From Anaerospora hongkongensis (GTDB lineage: Bacteria > Bacillota > Negativicutes > Sporomusales > DSM-15969): a DNA stretch of 64,000 bases. The DNA lies in contig NZ_SLUI01000013.1 of assembly GCF_004339805.1 (NCBI RefSeq), forward strand, positions 62,001-126,000. The letters run 5' to 3'. This document shows, piece after piece, positions 8,751 to 16,098 of this stretch (positions are counted from its first letter, which is position 1; each line of letters opens with the position of its first letter). The notes under the pieces are model-generated. The model saw only the letters and a list, made by a program, of their open reading frames with translations. It did no database searches and had not been told where the DNA came from. The translations under genes were made by a program, and so were the position numbers.

Positions 8751-8789
8751 AATAGCAGAGCGAAGAATGATAGCTATCAGTCTTCGCTC
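8751..8789 (-). terminator. Hairpin with T-run between tctC and tctB (partial terminator)
   Basis: Arms GAGCGAAGA (minus-strand copy 8789-8781) and TCTTCGCTC (8766-8758) enclose an inner GATAGCTATC palindrome and are followed by TGCTATTTTT. It probably reduces read-through, so that the receptor is made in excess over the permeases, as is common for binding-protein genes. Confidence 0.6.
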
Positions 8790-8806
8790 GTGCACTCATT
8801 GACGGT

Positions 8807-9778
8807 TTACTTCTTTTTACCGGCTTCAATAATTGGTTCCAGTATTTTAATATCCTTTTCCAGGAAAGTCTTATAGTCTGCTGCATTTTTATAGTCGATT
8901 CCCAGGAAGGACTTATTCATAAATTCAACAAACTTAGCATCCTTAACGGCAGCTGCAACAGCCTCTTCCAACACTTTCACAACAGCCTCCGGCGTTCCGG
9001 GCGGAACAGCGATACCGCGGTAAGTACCTGTAGAAGCATCTATTCCTTTTTCTTTCAGCGTCGGCACATCCTTCAAGCCATCAAAACGCTTATCTGCCAT
9101 AACGGCCAGCGGGCGTAACTTACCTGCGTCAATCTGTGCCTTTACTTCTCCCGGTCCGTAAATGCCAAAATCAGCCCTGCCGCCCAGAATCTCAGTCATG
9201 GCCGGTGCGGCGCCCTGGAACGGTACTGTTACAAATTTAACTCCTGCCGCCTGCGAAAACTGAATTGCATAAAAGTTAGGAGTAACAGAGGCCGCAAAAT
9301 TCAATTTATCGGGATTAGCCTTTAAATCGGCCAGCAGATCTTCAATCGTCCTATACTTGGAATCTGTGGACACAACAATTACCGTTGGGTCGAAATTCAC
9401 ATTGGCAATGAGGCGAAAATCCTGCGTTTTAAAGGGAGCCTGCCCCTGGAGTGGAAGCGAAACAACTTCGCGGGTAATCATGGTCAGCGTATAGCCATCA
9501 GCCTTCGCCTTTAATCCTTCGGCCATACCGACAGCACCGCCGCCGCCTGTTTTATTGACTACAACAACTTCTTGCTTCAGATTGCCTTTCAGTGCTTCAG
9601 CAAAAGCACGGCCTACCGCATCCGTACCACCGCCTGCAGCAAATGGTACAATCAGCTCAATTGGTTTAGTCGGATACTTTACCTCTTCTTTTTTAGCCGT
9701 TTGCGAACCGCCGCAGCCTGCGACTGCAATAGTAAGCATAAGTAGTGCTGCCAATAAAAAAGCAATTGATTTCCTCAT
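8807..9778 (-). CDS. tctC: Tripartite tricarboxylate transporter receptor lipoprotein TctC
   Basis: A 323-residue extracytoplasmic solute receptor of the TctC/Bug family. An N-terminal lipoprotein signal (MRKSIAFLLAALL... with lipobox VAGC, Cys at about 22) is followed by the family blocks YPTKPIELIVPFAAGGGTD, NKTGGGGAVG, FQGAAPAMTEILGGRADF and FDGLKDVPTLKE. Start ATG 9778 has GGAGG seven bases upstream, and the longer frame does not. It is first in the tct operon, separated from tctB by a hairpin. It captures a carboxylate and hands it to TctAB. Confidence 0.95.
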   Translation of the reverse strand: MRKSIAFLLAALLMLTIAVAGCGGSQTAKKEEVKYPTKPIELIVPFAAGGGTDAVGRAFAEALKGNLKQEVVVVNKTGGGGAVGMAEGLKAKADGYTLTMITREVVSLPLQGQAPFKTQDFRLIANVNFDPTVIVVSTDSKYRTIEDLLADLKANPDKLNFAASVTPNFYAIQFSQAAGVKFVTVPFQGAAPAMTEILGGRADFGIYGPGEVKAQIDAGKLRPLAVMADKRFDGLKDVPTLKEKGIDASTGTYRGIAVPPGTPEAVVKVLEEAVAAAVKDAKFVEFMNKSFLGIDYKNAADYKTFLEKDIKILEPIIEAGKKK

Positions 9779-9810
9779 TCCACTTTCCTCCAAATAATAT
9801 AGAATATTCC

Positions 9811-9844
9811 ATTATATTTTACTATAATCAGAATATTATCGCAA
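9811..9844 (-). promoter_or_regulatory. Candidate sigma-A promoter of tctCBA
   Basis: On the minus strand TTGCGA (9844-9839) is followed after 17 bases by TAAAAT (9821-9816), which merges with TATAAT (9816-9811). It lies about 35-65 bases upstream of the tctC start. Confidence 0.45.
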
Positions 9845-9904
9845 TAGTTTGTTCTTTTCACACATTGCCAAAGGAAAAGAAGGATACAGCCGTAAATAAA
9901 CTTC

Positions 9905-9933
9905 TTGTCAACACTCCTTTTATTTGCTATGCT
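9905..9933 (+). promoter_or_regulatory. Candidate sigma-A promoter of the amino-acid ABC operon
   Basis: TTGTCA (9905-9910), 17-base spacer, TATGCT (9928-9933). An alternative in the same stretch is TTGCTA (9924-9929) with TACATA (9947-9952). Either would start transcription just before two tandem hairpins. Confidence 0.4.
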
Positions 9934-9956
9934 GTATGTAATCAAATACATAATTA

Positions 9957-10047
9957 GGCAATGAAGCCTCGGAAACATATTCCGGGGCTTTTTCTGTTTT
10001 ATGGCAACGGAGCCTCGTGTTAACCAAAACACGGGCTCCGTCTCTTT
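9957..10047 (+). promoter_or_regulatory. Two tandem hairpins in the leader of the amino-acid ABC operon
   Basis: Hairpin 1 (9964-9974 with 9980-9990) ends in CTTTTTC. Hairpin 2 (10007-10021 with 10028-10041) is followed by CTCTTTATT. Both left sides share GGCAAYGRAGCCTCG. They could be tandem terminators or a duplicated regulatory leader. No known riboswitch class was recognised. The 326 bases between tctC and the binding-protein gene hold nothing else besides the promoters. Confidence 0.55.
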
Positions 10048-10104
10048 ATTTGGTACTAGGGCAGCAGCCTTACTATAAATTAAATTTGGAAAGAGGGATA
10101 GGAT

Positions 10105-10923
10105 ATGAAAACTCTGAAAAAAAGCCTTGGCCTACTAGTAATACTCATATTGACTGCAGCATTGCTCTCCGGCTGCAGTCAGACACCAACCTCATCCAGT
10201 GAGACGGGAAAAAAGGCAAGCCGAATTGAGGAAATAAAAAAAGCCGGTAAACTGGTTTTAGCTACAGGCAACTACCGTCCATTTGAATATCACGATGAAA
10301 AGACCAATACAGTCATCGGCTATGACATTGATGTGGCGGAAGCGATTGCCAAAAAGATTGGTGTTCCGTTAGAGATACGGGAAATGCAGTTTACCAGCTT
10401 GATTCCCTCTGTGCAAAACGGTCAGGCTGATCTGGTAATTGCCGCCATGTATATAACCGATGCCCGCAAAGAGGTCGTCGATTTTGCCGATCCTTACATG
10501 GACACTGGAATGGTGCTGGTTGTCCGTTCAGAGAATAACGATATAAAGTTGACCAGCGATCTGAATGGCAAAGTTGTCGGCGTAAAAACAGGTGCTACCA
10601 GCGAAAAAGTCGCCAACGAGCTCAAGGAAAAGGGAGCAGCAATTACCATTAAAAGTTACAAAGAAACGGTAGATTATCTGCTGGACCTGGAAAACGGCCG
10701 CTTAGATGCCGCCATTAATGATCTGCTGAACCAGCTGGAATATAACAAGACCCATCCTGGAGTGAAAGTGGTCGGCGAACCCTTTACGAAATCATCCTTG
10801 GGAATCGCAGTTAAAAAAGGCGATACCGAACTGCTGACTGTTATTAATAGCGTACTCGCTGAAATGAAGCAAAACGGCGAAGCCAATAAACTTTTCAAAA
10901 AATGGGTTACTTCCCCTAACTAG
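10105..10923 (+). CDS. Amino-acid ABC transporter substrate-binding lipoprotein
   Basis: A 272-residue periplasmic-binding protein type 2 (SBP_bac_3 family). Lipoprotein signal MKTLKKSLGLLVILILTAALLSGC (shown here by its lipobox LLSGC, Cys at about 24) precedes the binding domain. Family landmarks are YRPFEYHDEKTNTVIGYDIDVAEAIA (seen as PFEY and GYDIDVAE), QFTSLIPSVQNGQADLVIA and VGVKTGATSEKVA. It is the first gene of a three-gene ABC importer for a polar amino acid. The downstream asparaginase suggests Asn, Asp, Gln or Glu, which is an inference. Confidence 0.93.
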   Translation: MKTLKKSLGLLVILILTAALLSGCSQTPTSSSETGKKASRIEEIKKAGKLVLATGNYRPFEYHDEKTNTVIGYDIDVAEAIAKKIGVPLEIREMQFTSLIPSVQNGQADLVIAAMYITDARKEVVDFADPYMDTGMVLVVRSENNDIKLTSDLNGKVVGVKTGATSEKVANELKEKGAAITIKSYKETVDYLLDLENGRLDAAINDLLNQLEYNKTHPGVKVVGEPFTKSSLGIAVKKGDTELLTVINSVLAEMKQNGEANKLFKKWVTSPN

Positions 10924-10945
10924 CAATCAGAAAGGACATCTAAGC

Positions 10946-11599
10946 ATGAACCTTGATTATTCCATTATCTACGCCAAACTGCCGATTTTATTGGAAGGCT
11001 GCTTAGTAACTCTGGAAATATCCTTTTTCTCCCTGCTGCTTGGCATGGCATTTGGCATTACCGGGGCTCTTTGCCGGACATCTTCCAGCCGGCTGCTCAA
11101 TACACTTGCCTTCCTCTATGTATGGATCATTCGCGGTACACCTGTAATGGTACAGCTATTTATTCTTTATTTCGGTCTTCCTCAGCTTGGTATCAAACTG
11201 TCCAGTATGACGGCAGGCATTTTGGGGTTGGCCGTTAATACCGGGGCCTATGTCACCGAAATTTTTCGCAGCGGTATCCAAGCTGTTGACAAGGGTCAAA
11301 TGGAAGCGGCCATGTCACTTGGTATGAATTACCGGCAGGCTATGATCCGGATAATTGGCCCGCAGGCTACCAAAATTTGCATCCCGCCTCTGGTAAATCA
11401 ATTTATTATGACCCTTAAGAATTCTTCGATTGCCTCCCTTGTGACCATTACCGAACTGCTGCGTACCGGCGAACAGCTTATTTATACTACGTTTCGAACG
11501 TTTGAAGTCTATACGGCAATTGCCGTTCTGTATCTGCTGATGAATTCCGTCTTTATGATCATCGCAGACAGATTAGAAAAAAGGATGGCCAGACAATGA
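10946..11599 (+). CDS. Amino-acid ABC transporter permease (HisM/GlnP type)
   Basis: A 217-residue inner-membrane permease with about five helices. The polar amino-acid permease signature is present: [18 protein letters not shown] early, then the EAA loop [22 protein letters not shown] that contacts the ATPase, and [13 protein letters not shown]. The stop overlaps the ATPase start in ATGA, which indicates translational coupling. It is 22 bases behind the binding-protein gene. Confidence 0.94.
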   Translation: MNLDYSIIYAKLPILLEGCLVTLEISFFSLLLGMAFGITGALCRTSSSRLLNTLAFLYVWIIRGTPVMVQLFILYFGLPQLGIKLSSMTAGILGLAVNTGAYVTEIFRSGIQAVDKGQMEAAMSLGMNYRQAMIRIIGPQATKICIPPLVNQFIMTLKNSSIASLVTITELLRTGEQLIYTTFRTFEVYTAIAVLYLLMNSVFMIIADRLEKRMARQ

Positions 11600-12330
11600 G
11601 CTATATCGTTGAAATGCAGGACATTCACAAATCATTCGGTCCGGTACAAGTACTGAAAGGCTTTAGCCTGAGCCTGGCGGAGGGAGAAAAGGTCGTAATT
11701 ATCGGGCCCAGCGGCTCGGGGAAAAGCACCGTCCTGAGATGTCTGAATCAATTGGAGAGCATTCATTCCGGACGTATTATGTTTGCTGGCAGTCCAGTCG
11801 ATCAAAAAACCGATCTATGCGCTTTGCGGACACAAATCGGCATGGTCTTTCAACGGTTTAACCTTTTTCCTCATAAAACAGTTTTAGAAAATATCATTGA
11901 AGCACCGTTAATTGTAAAAAAAATGCTGCGTGCAGAAGCAGAAGCCAGTGGACTGAAACTGTTAGAAAAAGTCGGGTTGTCTGACAAAAAAAGTGCCTTT
12001 CCCCGTGAATTATCAGGCGGCCAGCAGCAACGGGTCGCAATTGCCCGGGCATTAGCCATGAGCCCTAGAATCCTATTGTTCGATGAACCTACATCTGCCC
12101 TTGATCCTGAATTAGTTGGTGAAGTGCTGCTTACCATGCGTGAGTTGGCGGATGAGGGCATGACAATGGTAGTGGTAACTCATGAGATGGCCTTTGCCCG
12201 CGAAGTTGCCGACCGGGTTATCTTTATGGACCACGGCACGATAATAGAAGAAGGCCCGCCTGAAATGCTGTTCGAAAATCCTGCGCAGGAACGGACACAA
12301 GCCTTTCTCAAACGAATCAGGCAAAGATAA
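11596..12330 (+). CDS. Amino-acid ABC transporter ATPase (GlnQ/HisP type)
   Basis: A 244-residue ATPase energising the importer. Walker [10 protein letters not shown] (about residues 37-45), Q-loop FQRFNLFPH, signature LSGGQQQR, Walker [15 protein letters not shown] and switch His in [10 protein letters not shown] are all intact. The length and the PHKTVLENI segment fit the polar amino-acid class. It starts inside the permease stop codon and is followed by a terminator. Confidence 0.95.
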   Translation: MSYIVEMQDIHKSFGPVQVLKGFSLSLAEGEKVVIIGPSGSGKSTVLRCLNQLESIHSGRIMFAGSPVDQKTDLCALRTQIGMVFQRFNLFPHKTVLENIIEAPLIVKKMLRAEAEASGLKLLEKVGLSDKKSAFPRELSGGQQQRVAIARALAMSPRILLFDEPTSALDPELVGEVLLTMRELADEGMTMVVVTHEMAFAREVADRVIFMDHGTIIEEGPPEMLFENPAQERTQAFLKRIRQR

Positions 12331-12342
12331 GTACGGCACACC

Positions 12343-12376
12343 AGAGACTGAGAAAATCAAGCTCAGTCTCTTTTTT
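12343..12376 (+). terminator. Terminator of the amino-acid ABC operon
   Basis: AGAGACTGAG (12343-12352) pairs with CTCAGTCTCT (12362-12371), followed by a T-run. It separates the ABC genes from the DUF401 gene. Confidence 0.88.
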
Positions 12377-12455
12377 GTTGCAGGTATACCATAGCGGCAT
12401 AGGGAATACCATGTAAAAAATGCTCTCATTTCGTCGGACAGGAGTTGTAATCTTC

Positions 12456-13661
12456 ATGCTTGCCGTATTAAAAATAGTGGCCACCCTTGCCGTTATCGTT
12501 ATCGCTTTGAACCGCAAGGTTAAAATGGGCATTGCTATGCTGGCCGGATCGGCTATTTTATTTATCTGTTCCGAGCCGTCAATAGCTAAACTGACGACAG
12601 CCGCCTGGCGCACTGCAGCCAGTCACAGTACCTGGGAGATTCTCTTCGCCCTGTACTTTGTCATGTGTCTTGAGTATCAGTTCCGGACCGGCGGGATTAT
12701 TGACGGACTTATGGCAGCTGCCCGCAGCCTGCTTAAAAGCGACCGCGTTTTGCTGGCGATAATGCCGGCATTTTTGGGCTTTCTGCCATCTTTAGGCGGA
12801 GCTATTTTCTCTGCCCCTTTAGTAGAAAGCGCCAGTAAACCCTACAGCCTTTCATCTGAAACCAAAACAACGATCAACTATTGGTTCCGTCACGTCTGGG
12901 AATATACGAATCCTATATTTACCGGCATGCTGCTGGCCAGTCAAATTTCCGGGCTTTCTCTGAGTTCACTGATTTCCCATATGGCCTGGCTCACAGTATT
13001 ATCGGCCGTAATCGGATGGCTGGTGCTGATTTCCCCACTCAAGGAAAACCTGACAGCTGCCAATACTGCCGGTAATTCCGCTCCGGCCAGCACCGGATAT
13101 CACTATCTATTGCTGGCAACCGCCCCCATTATAGCAAACTTTATCCTCGTCGTTTTCGTAAAACTGCCGGCTTCTGTTTCAATGGCAATGGTTGTCGGAA
13201 CCATGATTTTTGTTTTGCACCAAAGCCTAACCGACATTCGTGCTATGCTGGTTCATGCGCTGGACAGTAAACTCCTGGGCGGAATTGGCGGTATTCTCTT
13301 TTTTCAGCAAATATTACAGCAGTCCGGTGCCATAAATGAAATCGCCCTGCTGCTCCATGCAGTTGCCATACCACCTACCGTTGTTATCGGGATCATTGCC
13401 TTTGTTGCCGGATTATTAACAGGCACTTCCCAAGGCTTCGTCGCCATCGCTTTTCCCTTTATTGCCGTCATGGCGCCTGGCGATTTAACATTAGCCATGA
13501 TATCGTTTGTCATGGGAACTGCCGGCCAAATGCTTTCTCCCGCTCATATGTGCCTGTTAGTTACGCTGGACTATTTCAATGCTGATTTTTTCAAGACGCT
13601 GCGGCCTGTCTTTGTCCTAAATGTAATTATGATCGTGGCTGCTTATGCTTCTATTCTGTAA
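12456..13661 (+). CDS. DUF401-family integral membrane protein (putative transporter)
   Basis: About 401 residues, with ten or more predicted helices. It resembles the DUF401 family, whose function is unknown but which has transporter-like topology related to gluconate/citrate-type permeases. Visible segments are FLGFLPSLGGAIFSAPLVESA, NYWFRHVWEYTNPIF, FVAGLLTGTSQGFVAIAFPF and GTAGQMLSPAHMCLLVT, the duplicated re-entrant-loop-like motifs. Start set at ATG 12456 (GGAG 11 bases upstream), because the longer frame places a charged segment before the first helix. It sits between the amino-acid ABC operon and an AEC carrier plus asparaginase. Confidence 0.8.
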   Translation: MLAVLKIVATLAVIVIALNRKVKMGIAMLAGSAILFICSEPSIAKLTTAAWRTAASHSTWEILFALYFVMCLEYQFRTGGIIDGLMAAARSLLKSDRVLLAIMPAFLGFLPSLGGAIFSAPLVESASKPYSLSSETKTTINYWFRHVWEYTNPIFTGMLLASQISGLSLSSLISHMAWLTVLSAVIGWLVLISPLKENLTAANTAGNSAPASTGYHYLLLATAPIIANFILVVFVKLPASVSMAMVVGTMIFVLHQSLTDIRAMLVHALDSKLLGGIGGILFFQQILQQSGAINEIALLLHAVAIPPTVVIGIIAFVAGLLTGTSQGFVAIAFPFIAVMAPGDLTLAMISFVMGTAGQMLSPAHMCLLVTLDYFNADFFKTLRPVFVLNVIMIVAAYASIL

Positions 13662-13663
13662 TA

Positions 13664-13686
13664 AAAAAGGGGACTGTCCCCTTTTT
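13664..13686. terminator. Short terminator-like hairpin after the DUF401 gene
   Basis: AAAAAGGGGAC and GTCCCCTTTTT arms flank a one-base centre, so a real loop would take up the innermost pairs. It lies 3 bases after the stop codon and 23 bases before the next gene. Confidence 0.65.
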
Positions 13687-13709
13687 ATGAATTCAGGCAG
13701 GTGATCACA

Positions 13710-14645
13710 TTGCCTTTTATTCAAGCCCTCCAGGGTGTATTAACCATTTTGCTCATGGTAATGACAGGGTATGTACTCACTCATAAAGGCTGGCTTACAG
13801 CTGATGCCAGAACGCTGTTGCCGCGGCTGGTAAATTACGTGGCGCTGCCAACCTATATGACCTGGAACCTTATGACCACCTTTACACATGACCAGCTGCT
13901 GGCTATCCTTCCCGGAACACTGATACCATTAATAGCGATGGTGCTAACGTATTGCATCGGGCATATTACCGCCAGTATATTGAAATTACCCACCGGACGG
14001 CGCGGCCTCTTCCGGTCCATGTTTTTCGTCTCAAGTGCAATTTTCGTTGGACTGCCGGTAAATTTAGCACTTTTCGGCAATGCCGGTGTTCCATCCGTCT
14101 TACTGTTCTTTTTAGCCAACGCTGTCCTGTTTTGGACACTAGGAGTATATTGTATCAGTTCAGATGGAAAAAACTTTGTCAAGCCCGGTTTTAGCTGGGC
14201 CACGGTCAAAAATATTTTTTCTCCGCCCCTTACTGCCTTTACGCTTGCTACTGCCTTGATATTTCTTGGCGTTCCCTTACCGGACTTTTTGGCCGCTACT
14301 TTTAAAAATCTGGGTGCTATGACCACTCCGCTTTCCATGCTCTTTATCGGGATGATCATTTACTCTGTTAATCTAAAGCAAGTAACAGTATCCAAAGACA
14401 TGCTTGCCTTGCTCATTGGACGCTTTATTATTTCCCCGCTGATGGTTTTACTTGTTGCTCATTACTTTCCAATTTCTGACCTAATGCGCAAAGTATTTGT
14501 TATTCAGGCGGCAATGCCCGCTATGACCCAAACCGCAATATTAGCCAAGATTTATGAAGCCGACACCGAATATGCTGCCGTCATGACTTCTATCACTACG
14601 CTCGCTTCCATGGTGGCGATTCCGGTATATATGGTTCTACTGTAA
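13710..14645 (+). CDS. AEC family (auxin efflux carrier-like) transporter
   Basis: A 311-residue protein of about ten helices, of the AEC/malate permease family that moves organic or amino acids. Typical blocks are TLLPRLVNYVALPTYM near residue 35, SAIFVGLPVNLALFG and AAMPAMTQTAILAKIYEAD near the C-terminus. Start TTG 13710 has AGGTGA five bases upstream. A GTG three codons earlier (13701) has no space for a ribosome binding site. It precedes the asparaginase by 30 bases and is probably co-transcribed, so aspartate or asparagine is a reasonable substrate guess. Confidence 0.88.
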   Translation: MPFIQALQGVLTILLMVMTGYVLTHKGWLTADARTLLPRLVNYVALPTYMTWNLMTTFTHDQLLAILPGTLIPLIAMVLTYCIGHITASILKLPTGRRGLFRSMFFVSSAIFVGLPVNLALFGNAGVPSVLLFFLANAVLFWTLGVYCISSDGKNFVKPGFSWATVKNIFSPPLTAFTLATALIFLGVPLPDFLAATFKNLGAMTTPLSMLFIGMIIYSVNLKQVTVSKDMLALLIGRFIISPLMVLLVAHYFPISDLMRKVFVIQAAMPAMTQTAILAKIYEADTEYAAVMTSITTLASMVAIPVYMVLL

Positions 14646-14675
14646 AACACATTTTTTTATAGAGGGAGAGCACAA

Positions 14676-15665
14676 ATGAAAAATATTGTTGTCTTAGCAA
14701 CCGGCGGCACTATTGCCGGAGTTTCCCATTCCTCGACCGACACAACCAGTTACCAATCGGCAATTCTGCCAATTAAAGAACTGCTGGCCGAAATTGATTC
14801 CCTGCATACGATTGCCAATGTATACAGCGAGCAAATCGCGCAAATTGACAGTGCTGATATGAATCATGACCTGTGGCTGCTGCTGGCCAAACGTGTTAAC
14901 GCCCTGTTGCGAGAAGCCGCCATTGATGGGATTGTCATTACCCATGGCACTGATACACTGGAAGAAACAGCCTACTTTTTAAATCTGGTTGTACAATCGG
15001 CTAAGCCAGTCGTCTTAGTGGGTGCTATGCGGCCTTCCACGGCAATCAGCTCAGACGGGCCGATGAATCTGTATAATGCAATCCTCTTGGCAGCAAGCCC
15101 GGCGGCATCTGGCAAAGGCGTCCTTGTCGCCTTGAATGATACGATTAACTCAAGCCGGGATGTAATGAAGACCAATACATCGCTGCAGGATACCTTTAAA
15201 GCTCCTGAGCTGGGGTATCTGGGATATATCATCGATGGTCAGCCGCATTTTTATCGTATGCCTACACGCAGGCACACCCATTTAACCAATTTTGCCATTG
15301 AAGACATCCTGTTATTTCCTCAGGTGGATATTCTGTATGGTCATGTTAATGACGTTGGAACACTGGCTCAAGCTGCAGTTGCAAGCGGCGCGAAAGGCAT
15401 CATTTATGCCGGATTGGGTAATGGCAATATGTCGCAGCAGCTTCGCACAACACTCAGCGATATTCAAAAAGCAGGCGTTGTTGTTGTCCGCAGCTCCCGT
15501 GTCAGCAACGGAGTCGTGACACGGAACGGTGCGATTGATGACGATTATTATGGTTTTGTGGTGGCGGATACGCTGAGTCCGCAAAAAGCAAGGATTTTGC
15601 TCATGCTTGCCCTGACCCAAACCACTGACCCTGCAGAAATCCAGCAAATATTTTGGAGCCATTAA
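14676..15665 (+). CDS. L-asparaginase (type I/II fold)
   Basis: A 329-residue asparaginase hydrolysing asparagine to aspartate and ammonia. Both catalytic triads are present: VLATGGTIAG at residues 6-15 (first Thr) and GIVITHGTDTLEETAYF (second Thr with Asp) near 90, followed by the conserved Lys region in VLVGAMRPSTAISSDGP. No signal peptide, so it should be cytoplasmic. GAGGGAG precedes ATG 14676. It is the last gene of the amino-acid transport cluster, which supports Asn uptake and catabolism. Confidence 0.94.
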   Translation: MKNIVVLATGGTIAGVSHSSTDTTSYQSAILPIKELLAEIDSLHTIANVYSEQIAQIDSADMNHDLWLLLAKRVNALLREAAIDGIVITHGTDTLEETAYFLNLVVQSAKPVVLVGAMRPSTAISSDGPMNLYNAILLAASPAASGKGVLVALNDTINSSRDVMKTNTSLQDTFKAPELGYLGYIIDGQPHFYRMPTRRHTHLTNFAIEDILLFPQVDILYGHVNDVGTLAQAAVASGAKGIIYAGLGNGNMSQQLRTTLSDIQKAGVVVVRSSRVSNGVVTRNGAIDDDYYGFVVADTLSPQKARILLMLALTQTTDPAEIQQIFWSH

Positions 15666-15686
15666 TTTATAGTAAAATGATCAATA

Positions 15687-15730
15687 ACACAGCAAACCCC
15701 ACCAGTTCACACTGGTGGGGTTTGCTGTGT
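15687..15730. terminator. Strong 20-base-pair hairpin between convergent genes
   Basis: Perfect 20-base arms (15687-15706 and 15711-15730) with a TCAC loop. There is no long T-run on either side. It lies 21 bases after the asparaginase stop and 11 bases beyond the convergent 35-codon gene, so it probably ends both transcripts. Confidence 0.75.
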
Positions 15731-15741
15731 AGAAAATGGTA

Positions 15742-15849
15742 CTATTTGTTCTGGGATTCTAAGCTCAGGATCTTGCATGACTGGTAGTATAATGCTGAGC
15801 ACCAACCGATTCCTACCAAAACGAGAAGCACGATTTCCTGTCCGTTCAC
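15742..15849 (-). CDS. 35-residue single-span membrane peptide, unknown
   Basis: Reading frame from GTG 15849 to TAG, sequence MNGQEIVLLVLVGIGWCSAL then YYQSCKILSLESQNK. A hydrophobic span (residues 6-20) is followed by a short polar tail with two Cys (17 and 25). The ribosome binding site GGAGGTG is near perfect, seven bases upstream. An extended -10 promoter lies about 160 bases further up, and a strong hairpin closes the unit. These signals make it a real transcription unit despite its size. I recognise no family. It could be a small membrane regulator, a toxin-like peptide, or a peptide whose leader RNA is the functional part. Confidence 0.65.
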   Translation of the reverse strand: MNGQEIVLLVLVGIGWCSALYYQSCKILSLESQNK

Positions 15850-16010
15850 TCGAATGCACCTCCATATAATATGCAGGCGGACATCCGGTTAGATGAGAAC
15901 TTCTCGGAGCAGATTATCTGTCGCTAACATTCATTGCAGCTTCCCTTTTGCTCGGCAAGCACAGTCCTGTTAGTCTCACCAGGAAGTTCATTCTGGTTGG
16001 TTGGCCGTTC
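15850..16010 (-). promoter_or_regulatory. Structured ~160-nt leader RNA of the 35-residue peptide gene
   Basis: Read on the minus strand, this segment holds several hairpins: CCTG..CAGG, TGCT..AGCA, CAGAT..ATCTG, GAGAA..TTCTC and CGGA..TCCG. A central TGTTAG (15929-15924) can pair either with the earlier CTAACA (15973-15968) or as GTTAG with the later CTAAC (15892-15888), two mutually exclusive folds. This looks like a riboswitch or attenuator, but I could not match it to a known class. Confidence 0.5.
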
Positions 16011-16016
16011 AATTTC

Positions 16017-16044
16017 ATTATATCATAAGACTCAGGCAACTCAA
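16017..16044 (-). promoter_or_regulatory. Extended -10 sigma-A promoter for the 35-residue peptide unit
   Basis: Minus strand TTGAGT (16044-16039), 16-base spacer, then TATAAT (16022-16017), preceded by TG one base upstream (TGATATAAT). One of the best promoter matches in the window. Confidence 0.7.
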
Positions 16045-16098
16045 TAGGCGTTTGTTGAAGAATAAACTTTTTATTCTGTCAACCAGAGCAGCTGAGCT

